Assembly (NCBI GenBank): GCA_026400815.1
Contig: JAPLOI010000022.1
Location: 50,609 to 114,608 of the forward strand
Source of the DNA: Alphaproteobacteria bacterium
GTDB taxonomy: Bacteria; Pseudomonadota; Alphaproteobacteria; Acetobacterales; Acetobacteraceae
DNA length: 64,000 bases
Direction: 5' to 3'
Shown: positions 45,201 to 52,545 of the stretch, in pieces
Layout of the letters: the number at the start of each line of letters is the position of its first letter
Position numbering within the stretch: position 1 is the stretch's first letter
Translations under genes and position numbers: made by a program
Notes under the pieces: generated by a model
Told to the model about the DNA's origin: nothing
Database searches by the model: none
The model's input: the letters and a program-made list of their open reading frames with translations, nothing else

Positions 45201-45294
45201 CCTGTTCGCCGAAGAACGCCGCCTGGGTGCGCGGCGCGCCGTTCCCTTCGCCTTGCGGCGCGGGCGCCGGGGCGCGGCCCGGTCCGGCGTTCAT
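42268..45294 (-). CDS. TPR-GT2-GT4 fused glycosyltransferase
   Basis: A 1008-residue multidomain protein. An N-terminal TPR-like region (about 30-115: EGDLPRAVFWMERAWRLAPDDP) is followed by a beta-rich linker, then a GT2 catalytic domain from about 365 (VVVPAYRGIAVTRRCLEAV, VVVVDDATPEP, LLNSDAIPAPGWVEGL, FREDSFAQGYGEENDLCLRARHLGW), then a GT4-like domain from about 640 (HDSGGGVERVV ... HLHDYAWFCP ... RVAIIGGIGTEKGYDVI ... FLPSLWPETW). Such rhamnan-synthesis-like fusions add several sugars in sequence. The start is five bases after the Sel1 gene's stop and lacks a Shine-Dalgarno, implying coupling. Confidence 0.85.
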   Translation of the reverse strand: MNAGPGRAPAPAPQGEGNGAPRTQAAFFGEQASEAWREGQAALQEGDLPRAVFWMERAWRLAPDDPAAALALAGARLRQGDAEGARAVLEPVAARVDSREALLLLSAARLASGDGTGAGAALGAMLSGHLVAPGPELAALARGVAQRVGAPGWCGVAPDGSAWAASAAGGRAEFRLDGQDWAPDVVPPGAARLEVAIGGRACLGSPIDLRRARRVEGVVTARDGGLEGWAWHPGNPEADPALSVISADVQVRIALVADDTAITAGGALARPRRFQISAARLAALAPPLRVTGPDGRDLPGSPLDPGAETRAAVAIAQAVARRFPLRGAPSGADEPLAHAATNAALRGPPARAKAAPGRAVAVVVPAYRGIAVTRRCLEAVRATAPSGTLVVVVDDATPEPALAALLDEMSQAGHIRLLRQPTNRGFPASANAGLRLAARLAPGADLMLLNSDAIPAPGWVEGLRASVHAAGDIGTATPLSNDATILSYPDITRTNPPPQGTALARLAKLAARANPGVAVEIPTAVGFCMYIRRECLAATGLFREDSFAQGYGEENDLCLRARHLGWRHVGVPGVFVAHEGGQSFGAATSPLVARNLAVLERLHPGYAALIAAFQAADPLAEARRRLDAARWQAARRKGAGQAVVLVTHDSGGGVERVVRARCEALQAEGRRAILLRPVTDRMRASTTGPTARPGLVRVEEAGGPPYPNLVFALPEELPALAQLLRPDKPALLEVHHLLGHDHALLGLAGLLGVPEEVHLHDYAWFCPRVTLLGPERRYCGEPEDARECDACVADAGRVLEEALPTAALRARSAADLARARRVVAPSADTAARMRRHFPGLTPEVVALEDDAAALAAARGLPRPAVLEGEVRRVAIIGGIGTEKGYDVILACARDARVRNLKIQFTIVGHTRDDRRLLDTGRVLVTGGYREGDGEALVRAHRPHLAFLPSLWPETWCFTLGVAWRAGLRTAVFDIGAQAERVRASGHGWILPLGLPAAAINNALLAVEP

Positions 45295-45299
45295 GCGTT

Positions 45300-47150
45300 T
45301 CAGCTGGCGCCGCGGCGGCCGGCAGCGGCGCGCGGGGCCGAGGCCTCCGGCGCGGGGGCGGCGGGCGGTGCGGTTTTCGCAGCGGGCAGTGCCGCGAGGT
45401 CGCCCTGCGCGTCGGTCAGGCCCTGGGCCAGCGCCTTTTCAAGCCAGGCCCGCGCCTCATCCGTGTTCTGCTCGCCGGCCAGGGCGCGCGCGAGGTAGCG
45501 CCCGAGCATCATCTGCGCATGGGCGTGGCCACGCTCGGCCGCCGCGCGGAACCATTTCTGGGCCTGCGGCCGGTCCCAGGGAATGTCGTGCCCGCCGCCA
45601 TGCAGCGCGCCGAGCGCGAACATCGCGCCGATATGCCCGTGGGTGGCGGCCTTGCGGAACAGCTTCTCGGCCTGGGCATGGTCCTTGGTGCCGCCGCGCC
45701 CGCTGACGAGCATTTCCGCCAGCACCACCTGGGCATCGACCAACCCGGCCTCAGCCGCCTTGGCGACCCATTGCCGGCCCTCGGCGAGGTTCGCCTCCAC
45801 GCCGCGGCCTTCCATCAGCATGCGGCCGTACCAGTACTGGGCATTGATCACGCCATCGGCCGCCTTGCGCAGCCACTGCGCCGCCTGCCGGTCGTCGCGC
45901 TCCACGCCCACGCCCTCGGCGAGGCAGATGCCGTAGTTGTAGGCCGCCACCAGATCCCCGGCGGCGGCTTCCTGCTGGAACCATTCGCGGGTGAAGACGG
46001 AATCGGCGCGATCCGCCTCGCCCTTCATCACCAGGGTGGCCAGGTCGTAGCGCGCCTGCATCTCGCCCGCCTCGGCGGCGCGGCGGAACCACACCGCGGC
46101 CTCGCGCGGGTCCTTCGGCATGCCGGCGCCGGAGAGCGCCATCAGCCCCAGCGCGCGGGCCGCCGTCTTGTGGCCGGCAGCGGCGGCGCGGCGATACCAG
46201 ATCGCTGACTCCGCGTAGTTGGGCGGCAGCTCGCCGCCGCGCGAATACAGGTCGCCCACCAGCGCCGCGGCATCGGCATCGCCCTGCAGCGCGGCGCGGC
46301 GCAGCCAGGATTCCGCTTCCTGCACGTTCTTGGCCACGCCCAGCCCGTTCAGCAGCGCAAAGCCGTAGCGCGCCTGGGCGCTGCGCAGGCCCTTGGAGGC
46401 CGCCTGCTTGTAGAGCTCGGTGGCGGCTGCCCGGTCCGCCGGCACGCCCTTGCCCTGCTCGGTGACGACGCCGAGCATGTACTGCGCCGTGGCCAAGCCA
46501 GCGGCGGCGGCACCACGCAGGTATTCCGCCGCGCTCGCCGCCAGCTCGGGATCGTCGCGGCGCAGCAGGGCCAGCGCGTAGCCGAGCCGTCCCTGCGGGC
46601 AATCCGCCTCGGCGGAGCGGCGATACATCTCCTCCGCCCGCGCCACGTCGCGCAGCGCCTCGGGCCCGGAGGTCAGGATGAAGCCGAGCAGCGCCTGCCC
46701 GTCGGCCGAGCCACCCTCGGCGGCCTTGGTCGCCCAGGCGACGGCCTTCTCGTAGTCGGGCTTGCCCGCGTCGGTGGCGCCGAACAGCGCGGCCGCCGGG
46801 CGATCGCCCAGCAGGGCGCCGGCCTCCCCCTGCAAGGCAGCACCGGGCTCCATGCCGGGAATGCCGCGCAGATACAGCGCGGCGATCATCGACTGCGCTT
46901 CGAGGAAGCCCTGCGTGGCGGCCCGTTCCAGCCAGCGCGCACCCTCGGCCGCGCTGGGCGGCACGCCGCGGCCTTCCAGGTAGCAGCGCGCCACCAGGAA
47001 TTCCGCCTCGGCATGGCCGGCCTTGGCCACCGGGGCCAGCAGCTTGAAGGCCTCGGCCGGCTTGCCTTCCTCCAGCAGCGCCTTGCCGCGCTTGATCTTG
47101 CCGGCGGCCGATGAAACGAGCCCGGCCAGCCGGCGCAGCGATCCAGACAT
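45300..47150 (-). CDS. Sel1-repeat protein
   Basis: A 616-residue protein made almost wholly of about fifteen Sel1-like TPR repeats of 36-44 residues (A..WYRRAAAAGH..A...LG.MA..G.G and variants such as AEGGSADGQALLGFIL, GLATAQYMLGVVTEQGKGV). Sel1 arrays form superhelical protein-binding scaffolds. No signal peptide. It lies between the HlyD adaptor and the large glycosyltransferase, so it may organise the secretion or glycosylation complex in the cytoplasm; that role is inferred from position. Confidence 0.88.
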   Translation of the reverse strand: MSGSLRRLAGLVSSAAGKIKRGKALLEEGKPAEAFKLLAPVAKAGHAEAEFLVARCYLEGRGVPPSAAEGARWLERAATQGFLEAQSMIAALYLRGIPGMEPGAALQGEAGALLGDRPAAALFGATDAGKPDYEKAVAWATKAAEGGSADGQALLGFILTSGPEALRDVARAEEMYRRSAEADCPQGRLGYALALLRRDDPELAASAAEYLRGAAAAGLATAQYMLGVVTEQGKGVPADRAAATELYKQAASKGLRSAQARYGFALLNGLGVAKNVQEAESWLRRAALQGDADAAALVGDLYSRGGELPPNYAESAIWYRRAAAAGHKTAARALGLMALSGAGMPKDPREAAVWFRRAAEAGEMQARYDLATLVMKGEADRADSVFTREWFQQEAAAGDLVAAYNYGICLAEGVGVERDDRQAAQWLRKAADGVINAQYWYGRMLMEGRGVEANLAEGRQWVAKAAEAGLVDAQVVLAEMLVSGRGGTKDHAQAEKLFRKAATHGHIGAMFALGALHGGGHDIPWDRPQAQKWFRAAAERGHAHAQMMLGRYLARALAGEQNTDEARAWLEKALAQGLTDAQGDLAALPAAKTAPPAAPAPEASAPRAAAGRRGAS

Positions 47151-47199
47151 GCTCAGCCGTGCCCCATCCGTGCCCGCGCGCCTGCTGCGTTATCCCGCC

Positions 47200-48600
47200 T
47201 CATGGCTCGCGCATCCCCTCGGTGGCCACCGGCATCACGCGGGCGAACAGATAGGCCAGCACGGTGCGCTTGCCGATCTTGATGTCGGCGGTCACCGGCA
47301 TGCCCGGGCTGAGCCGGAACCCGTCGGGCAGGTTGTGCAGCTTCAAGGCGTCGATCGACATCCGGGCGCGGTAATAGGCATTGCCGAAATCCTGGTTGCC
47401 GCGCGGCCCGCGCTGGCGCTGCCGGTCCTCGTTCGGGTTGCGGAAGCTGTCGGGGCTGACAACCTGAACCTTGCCGTCCGCCATGCCGTAGATCGCATAG
47501 GGGAAGGTGTCGAACTTGATCGTGACGGGGTCGCCCACGCCGACGAAGCCGGCGTCGCGCCCATCCACCACCACTTCCACCTCCAGCGGCGCATCCACCG
47601 GCACCAGGGTGAGGAACTGCTCGGAGGACTGCATCACGGAGCCGACGCTCACCGGCGCCACGCTCAGCACGATGCTGTCGCGATCGGCGCGGATCTCCAC
47701 CAGTTCGCGCCGCAGCCGCGCCTTGTTCAGGTTCTCGCGCGCCTCGCTGAGCTTGCGGCCCTGCTCGTTCAGCTGCTGGGAGGATTCGTTGCGGTATTGC
47801 TGGACATAGCCGTCGCGCTCGGCCGTCAGCGCATCCAGATCGCGCTGGCTGCCGATCGCCTGGGAGCGGGCGGATTCCAGCAGGCGGGCGGCTTCGTTGC
47901 GGTCCTGCACGGCCTGGAAGGTGTTCAGCTTGCTGCCCACCGCCTGGCGCTCCAGCTCCACCCGCATCGCCTCCACCTGGCGTGCCACGGCCAGGCGCAC
48001 GGCGTAGCTTTCCACGTCGGCCATTGCCTGCATCACGCGCACCCGCAGCGAATCGATCTTCTGGCGATAATTCTCCAGCTTATGACTGCGCTCGGCGTTG
48101 CGCTGGGTGAAGATCAGGCTTTGCAACTGGCTGGGCGGGGAGCCGTCGCCGGCATAGTTGCGCCCGTCCACCTCGGCCTGCAGCCGGTCCACCTCAGCCT
48201 GCAGGCTGGCAACCTGGGTTGCCGTCAGGTCGGCATCGGCGGCGGCGAAGGTGGGATCGAGCCGGGCCAGAACCTGCCCGGCCTTCACGATCTGGCCCTC
48301 GCGCACATCGACCGAGCGCACGATGGCGGTTTCCAGCGGCTGGATCACGATGTTGGAATTGGTGGTCACCACCTTGCCCTGGCTCACCACCACGCGGTCG
48401 ATCGGGATGGTGCCAGACAGGACCAGCGCCACCACGAACATGGAGGCCATCACCCATAGCGTGTAGCGGCTGCCCGCCGGCACGCGCTGCTCGATCAGTG
48501 CGGCGGACGGCGACTGGTATTCCAGCAGCATCGGCGCGAGGTCGTCGTTCTTGCCGGCGGCGGCTTGTGCGGCGCCGGCAGGTGCGGGGGATTGTGCCAT
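47200..48600 (-). CDS. HlyD-family type I secretion adaptor
   Basis: A 466-residue membrane-fusion protein. A short cytoplasmic N-terminus is followed by one transmembrane helix (about 47-67), a lipoyl-like half (VVVSQGKVVTTNSNIVIQPLETAIVRSVDVREGQIVKAGQVLARLDPT), a long coiled coil (about 130-305) and the second lipoyl/beta-barrel half (LVPVDAPLEVEVVVDGRDAGFVGVGDPV). It bridges the inner-membrane ABC transporter encoded just upstream (15 bases) to a TolC-type outer-membrane channel, which is not in the window. GGAGG lies nine bases before ATG 48600. Confidence 0.93.
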   Translation of the reverse strand: MAQSPAPAGAAQAAAGKNDDLAPMLLEYQSPSAALIEQRVPAGSRYTLWVMASMFVVALVLSGTIPIDRVVVSQGKVVTTNSNIVIQPLETAIVRSVDVREGQIVKAGQVLARLDPTFAAADADLTATQVASLQAEVDRLQAEVDGRNYAGDGSPPSQLQSLIFTQRNAERSHKLENYRQKIDSLRVRVMQAMADVESYAVRLAVARQVEAMRVELERQAVGSKLNTFQAVQDRNEAARLLESARSQAIGSQRDLDALTAERDGYVQQYRNESSQQLNEQGRKLSEARENLNKARLRRELVEIRADRDSIVLSVAPVSVGSVMQSSEQFLTLVPVDAPLEVEVVVDGRDAGFVGVGDPVTIKFDTFPYAIYGMADGKVQVVSPDSFRNPNEDRQRQRGPRGNQDFGNAYYRARMSIDALKLHNLPDGFRLSPGMPVTADIKIGKRTVLAYLFARVMPVATEGMREP

Positions 48601-48615
48601 GGTTGCGTCCTCCGC

Positions 48616-50922
48616 TCAGTTGTCGCCCTGGGCCAGCACGGGCTTGGGCGCGGCGGGGCGGCCGCTGTTCTCCATGTGCCTGTGCTGCTGCAACCAGAGC
48701 TGGCGATACACGGAGCAGCGCTCCAGCAGGTCCTTGTGCGGGCCCATATCCACCACGCGGCCCTGATCCAGCACCAGGATGTTGTGGCAATCCACCAGCG
48801 AGGACAGGCGGTGGGAGACGATCAGCATCGTGCGGCCATGCGCGATGCGCTGGATGTTGGCGTTCACCAGCGCCTCGCTCTCCGGGTCCAGGGCGCTGGT
48901 TGCCTCGTCCAGGATCAGCAGGCGTGGGTCATGGATCAGCGCGCGTGCAATCGCCAGGCGCTGGCGTTGCCCGCCGGAGAGGTTGGGCGAGCCTTCCTCG
49001 ATCCAGGTCTCGTAGCCCTGCGGCATGCGCTCGATGAATTCCTCGGCACCCGCCAGCCGTGCCGCGCGCACCGCATCGCTGATGGTGAGGCCCGGGCGGC
49101 CGGCCAGCAGGTTCTCGCGGATCGTGCCGCGGAACAGGAAGTTGTCCTGCAGCACCACGCCGAAGCTGCGGCGCAGATGGGCCAGGTTGATCTCGCGCAA
49201 ATCGGTGCCGTCGATCTTGATGGAGCCCTCGTACTCGCGGTTGATGCCCTGCAGCAGCCGCGTGATCGTGCTCTTGCCGGAGCCGGAACGGCCGACCAGC
49301 CCGAGCATGGTGCCGGGCGGCACCTCGAAGTTGATATCGATCAGTGCCGGGTTGCGCGAGCCGGGGTAGGTGAAGTCCACGCCCTTGAAGGTGATCGCCC
49401 CTTCGAAGCGCGGCCGCAGCCCGGCGCCGGGGTTGTTGGTCTCGGGCTTGTTGTTCAGCACGTTCGCCGCCAGCGCCACCGCCGCGCGGGTCTCCTCCAG
49501 GTCTTCCACCAGCCGCGCGGTGCTCACCAGCGGCTGCGCCACGCGGCCGGAGAGCATCATGAACGCCATCAGGCTGCCTATGCTGACGGCGATGTCGCCA
49601 GTGACGGCGAAATACGCGCCCACCAGCAGCACGCCGCGATTCATGAAGTTTTCGAACGGCACCACCAGCGTTTGCGGCCAGTTTGAGATGTCGCCCAGCG
49701 CCTGCTTGCGGGCCGAGGCGGTTGCCACCTTCTGGTCCCACATCTCGCGCTGCTGCGGTTCCAGCGCCAGGGATTTCACGGTGCGGATGCCGTGCACCGT
49801 CTCCACCATCACGGTGTTGCGCTGGATCTCCGCCTCCATCCACTTGGCATAGGCGGCGCTCACGGAGGGCAGGAAGATCACGATGATCAGCGCCACCATG
49901 CCGGCGGCCCCGATCACCATCCAGGTCAGCGGCACGCTGATCCAGAACAGCACTGGCACCATCACCAGCAGCGTGACGAAATCGAGCAGCGTCGAGAGCA
50001 GCCGCCCGGTCAGGAAGTCGCGCACCTTGGAGATCTGGCCGACCTGGAACAGGATCGCGCCGGTCTGCGTGCGCTCGAAATAATCGATCGACAGGCCCAG
50101 CAACCGGCGGAACACGTGCAGGGCCAGCTTGGTGTCCAGCCGTGTCGCCACGATCTGGATCAGTTGGCGCCGGATATAGCCAAGATAGGTCTCGTACAAT
50201 GCCGCCGCGCCCAGGAACAGGGCGATCAGGGCCAGCGTGCTCATGCTCTGGTAGGTGACAACCTTGTCCACCACCACCATCACCAGGATGGGCGGCGCGA
50301 TCGCCAGTATGCTGAGCACGATGGAGCCCAGCACCACGTCGCGCAGCACGCGCTTCTCCACCCACACCATGCGGGCCAGCCAGGCGAAGCTGAACGGCTC
50401 GTCGTCGAAGGTCACGCCGCGTTCGCGGCGCACCAGGATCGCCTCGCCACCCCACACCTGCGCCAGGCGCAGCTCATCCACGGCCACGGCCATGTCGTCG
50501 CTGGCGGAGAGCGGGTCGCGCAGCCACACCACATTGCGCGAGGGATCGGCGCGCACCATCAGCGCCGCCGTGCCGTCGTTCAGCAGCAGCACCACGGGGC
50601 CGCCGCCGGCGATGCCGAGCAGGTTGCGCCAGCGCATGCGCACCGCCTTGGCCCACAGCCCGGCGCCGCGCACCAATTCCACCAGCAGCGCCGGCGCGGG
50701 CATCTCGCCCTCCGGCACGCGCAAATCGTCGCGGTCCAGCTCCACGCCGTGGTGGCGCGCTGCCACCGACAGCGCGCGCAGGCGCAAATCGAGCGGTGTC
50801 GGCGGGGGCGGCGCCTCGCGCCGTGCCTCGCCGGCACCCTGCGGCTGCACCGCCGCCAGCGGAGCGGGTGTGCGTGCGGCCTCGGGGCTAGGCGCGCCGG
50901 AGGACGGATCGGGAACGCTCAA
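48616..50922 (-). CDS. Type I secretion ABC transporter with inactive C39-like domain
   Basis: A 768-residue HlyB-type exporter. A Pro/Ala N-terminus leads to a C39-peptidase-like domain (about 40-170) lacking the catalytic cysteine (LSVAARHHGVELD in its place), hence a substrate-binding C39-like domain as in HlyB. Then comes a six-helix transmembrane domain and an ATPase: Walker A GRSGSGKST near 544, LSGGQRQR near 646, Walker B LLILDEATSALD near 669. The TTG start has AGGTAGG about six bases upstream. It is the first gene of the leftward cluster; the secreted substrate (often an RTX protein) is not identifiable in the window. Confidence 0.92.
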   Translation of the reverse strand: MSVPDPSSGAPSPEAARTPAPLAAVQPQGAGEARREAPPPPTPLDLRLRALSVAARHHGVELDRDDLRVPEGEMPAPALLVELVRGAGLWAKAVRMRWRNLLGIAGGGPVVLLLNDGTAALMVRADPSRNVVWLRDPLSASDDMAVAVDELRLAQVWGGEAILVRRERGVTFDDEPFSFAWLARMVWVEKRVLRDVVLGSIVLSILAIAPPILVMVVVDKVVTYQSMSTLALIALFLGAAALYETYLGYIRRQLIQIVATRLDTKLALHVFRRLLGLSIDYFERTQTGAILFQVGQISKVRDFLTGRLLSTLLDFVTLLVMVPVLFWISVPLTWMVIGAAGMVALIIVIFLPSVSAAYAKWMEAEIQRNTVMVETVHGIRTVKSLALEPQQREMWDQKVATASARKQALGDISNWPQTLVVPFENFMNRGVLLVGAYFAVTGDIAVSIGSLMAFMMLSGRVAQPLVSTARLVEDLEETRAAVALAANVLNNKPETNNPGAGLRPRFEGAITFKGVDFTYPGSRNPALIDINFEVPPGTMLGLVGRSGSGKSTITRLLQGINREYEGSIKIDGTDLREINLAHLRRSFGVVLQDNFLFRGTIRENLLAGRPGLTISDAVRAARLAGAEEFIERMPQGYETWIEEGSPNLSGGQRQRLAIARALIHDPRLLILDEATSALDPESEALVNANIQRIAHGRTMLIVSHRLSSLVDCHNILVLDQGRVVDMGPHKDLLERCSVYRQLWLQQHRHMENSGRPAAPKPVLAQGDN

Positions 50923-51192
50923 ATCAACCTACCTTCGTCTGCGTTGGCGAGGGTCCGTGGCGGCGACGGCACATAGCCGCGTTCGTGGGGAACCACGCGC
51001 CGAACCTGCCAGCAATTCGATACCGGATGGTATACCGGCCCCGGGGCCGCTTCCGGCCGGCGCAAGCTATAGCATACTCACTTCCGCTTGATGACCAAAA
51101 ACACCCTGGCACCCCTCCGCACAACCCCCGGAAGGCGCTAAAAAACCATTCAATCACCGTGAAGTGTACGAAGGTCTGCAACCCTTGCAGCC
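50923..51192. promoter_or_regulatory. Upstream region of the secretion cluster
   Basis: A 270-base gap between two leftward genes. Near 51018-51042 the sequence GATACCGGATGGTATACC carries the palindrome GGTATACC and a repeated ATACCGG, and at 51064-51080 AGCTATAGCATACT gives a plausible leftward -10 (TATGCTATAG on the minus strand). These suggest the promoter/operator of the type I secretion cluster. No gene is seen. Confidence 0.35.
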
Positions 51193-51537
51193 CTACCCCT
51201 CCACACGGAAGCGGGCGGCCGCCACCCGGTCCGCGCGCAGCGCTTCGGCCACCGCGGCGGGATCGGCCACCACTGCCAGAACCCGGGTGAACCACGGCAC
51301 GCGCCCCGTCGCGCGGTCCTGGAACAACCCGGCCAGTGCCACCGCCGCCGCCGCCCGCCCGCCGCCGCAGCAAATGCAGCCGAAACGATGCCCTGCCGTG
51401 GCGGAAAATCGCGCCACCGCCTGCGGGCCAGCCGCAACGGGCCGGGCCCCCTCCTCCAGCAGCAACGCATCCTGTGGCCCCGCGGCGGCGGCCGGCCCAA
51501 AGCGCAGCGGAATCCGGTCATCGGTGTCCGTCATCAT
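51193..51537 (-). CDS. Hypothetical protein with a CxCC motif, divergent from sahR
   Basis: A 114-residue protein with a central GHRFGCICCGGGR (Cys54, Cys56, Cys57), which could bind a metal or take part in redox chemistry. The rest is an alanine-rich alpha/beta-like sequence (RVLAVVADPAAVAEALRADRVAAARFRVEG). No family recognised. It starts at one of two adjacent ATGs only a few bases from the SahR-type palindrome, sharing its promoter region with sahR-metH, so its expression may respond to the same signal. Confidence 0.55.
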   Translation of the reverse strand: MMTDTDDRIPLRFGPAAAAGPQDALLLEEGARPVAAGPQAVARFSATAGHRFGCICCGGGRAAAAVALAGLFQDRATGRVPWFTRVLAVVADPAAVAEALRADRVAAARFRVEG

Positions 51538-51543
51538 CCCATA

Positions 51544-51565
51544 GACATAAGGATATCTTTATGTC
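51544..51565. promoter_or_regulatory. SahR-type operator candidate
   Basis: A 22-base near-perfect palindrome with arms GACATAA and TTATGTC around GGATATCT, centred on GATATC. It lies 11 bases upstream of ATG 51577 and 6 bases from the divergent gene's start. From memory of SahR (SAH-responsive ArsR-family) sites, an ATAAAGATATCTTTAT-like palindrome is expected in front of such genes. It probably mediates autoregulation and control of metH. Confidence 0.65.
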
Positions 51566-51576
51566 ATAGCAACCCT

Positions 51577-52545
51577 ATGGAGACCCTGCTCACCGCCCTG
51601 CGCGCCTGCGCCGAGCCCACCCGGCTGCGCCTTCTGGCGCTCGCCGCGCGTGGCGCCTTCTGCGTGGTCGAGTTCACCGAGATCCTCGCCCAATCCCAGC
51701 CCCGCCTCTCCCGCCACCTCCGCCTGCTCGGCGAGGCCGGGCTTCTGGACCGGGAGCGCGAGGGCGCCAATGTCTGGTTTACCCTCCCGGGTGCAGATAC
51801 GCAGGCCGGCACCCTCGCCCGCGCCATCCTGGACCGCCTGCCGGAGGACGATCCCATCCTGGTCTCCGACCGCCGCCATGCCGCCCGCGTGCTGGCCGAG
51901 CGCGCCCGCGCCGCCAGTGACAGCTTCCGCCGCAAGGGCGCGGACTGGGACGAGATGCGCGCGCTGGAACTTCCGGCCGCCGACGTGGAGCAGGCCTTGC
52001 TCGCCTTGCTGCCGGAGGGAGGCATCGGCCGCCTGCTGGATATCGGCTCCGGCACCGGGCGCATGCTGGAACTGCTCGCCCCGCGCGCTATCACCGCGCT
52101 CGGCGTGGATGCCAGCCGCGCCATGCTCGCCCTGGCCCGCACCCGGCTGGCCAAGCCCGGCCTCTCGCACTGCGCCGTGCGCCTGGCCGACATGTACCGC
52201 CTGCCGCTCGCCGATGCCGGCTATGACCTGGTGCTGCTCAACATGGTCCTGCACCACGCCGAAGACCCGCCCGGCGCCCTGGCCGAGGCCGCGCGCGTGC
52301 TCAAGCCCGGCGGCCGCCTGATCGTGGTGGACCTTGCCGCCCACGACCCCGCCGCCACCCCCCACCACGCCTTCCGCTGGCCCGGCTTCGCCGATGCCCG
52401 CATGGCCGGCCTGATGCGCGAGGCCGGGCTGGAGCCCGCCACCGCCGTCATCGTGCCCGGCCCGCTCGAAACCCGCCTCTGGCCCGCCCTGCGCACCGCC
52501 AGCCTGCCTGTCCTGCAAGCCGACCCTGTGGATACCCAAGCATGA
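51577..52545 (+). CDS. sahR: ArsR-family regulator fused to a SAM-methyltransferase domain (SahR-like)
   Basis: A 322-residue fusion. Residues 1-90 form a winged helix of the ArsR type (LRACAEPTRLRLLALAARGAFCVVEFTEILAQSQPRLSRHLRLL split over helices 2-4). Residues about 140-300 form a class I methyltransferase fold with LLDIGSGTGRMLELL, the acidic GVDAS strand end and VLKPGGRLIVVDL. In SahR-like regulators this domain is thought to sense S-adenosylhomocysteine. It is followed directly by metH with an ATGA overlap, and preceded by the matching palindrome, which fits control of the methionine cycle. Confidence 0.85.
   Translation: METLLTALRACAEPTRLRLLALAARGAFCVVEFTEILAQSQPRLSRHLRLLGEAGLLDREREGANVWFTLPGADTQAGTLARAILDRLPEDDPILVSDRRHAARVLAERARAASDSFRRKGADWDEMRALELPAADVEQALLALLPEGGIGRLLDIGSGTGRMLELLAPRAITALGVDASRAMLALARTRLAKPGLSHCAVRLADMYRLPLADAGYDLVLLNMVLHHAEDPPGALAEAARVLKPGGRLIVVDLAAHDPAATPHHAFRWPGFADARMAGLMREAGLEPATAVIVPGPLETRLWPALRTASLPVLQADPVDTQA

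Noticed and set aside
48616..50922. Functional C39 peptidase domain (bacteriocin-type leader cleavage)
   Set aside because: The catalytic cysteine position is not occupied by Cys, so it is a C39-like binding domain.
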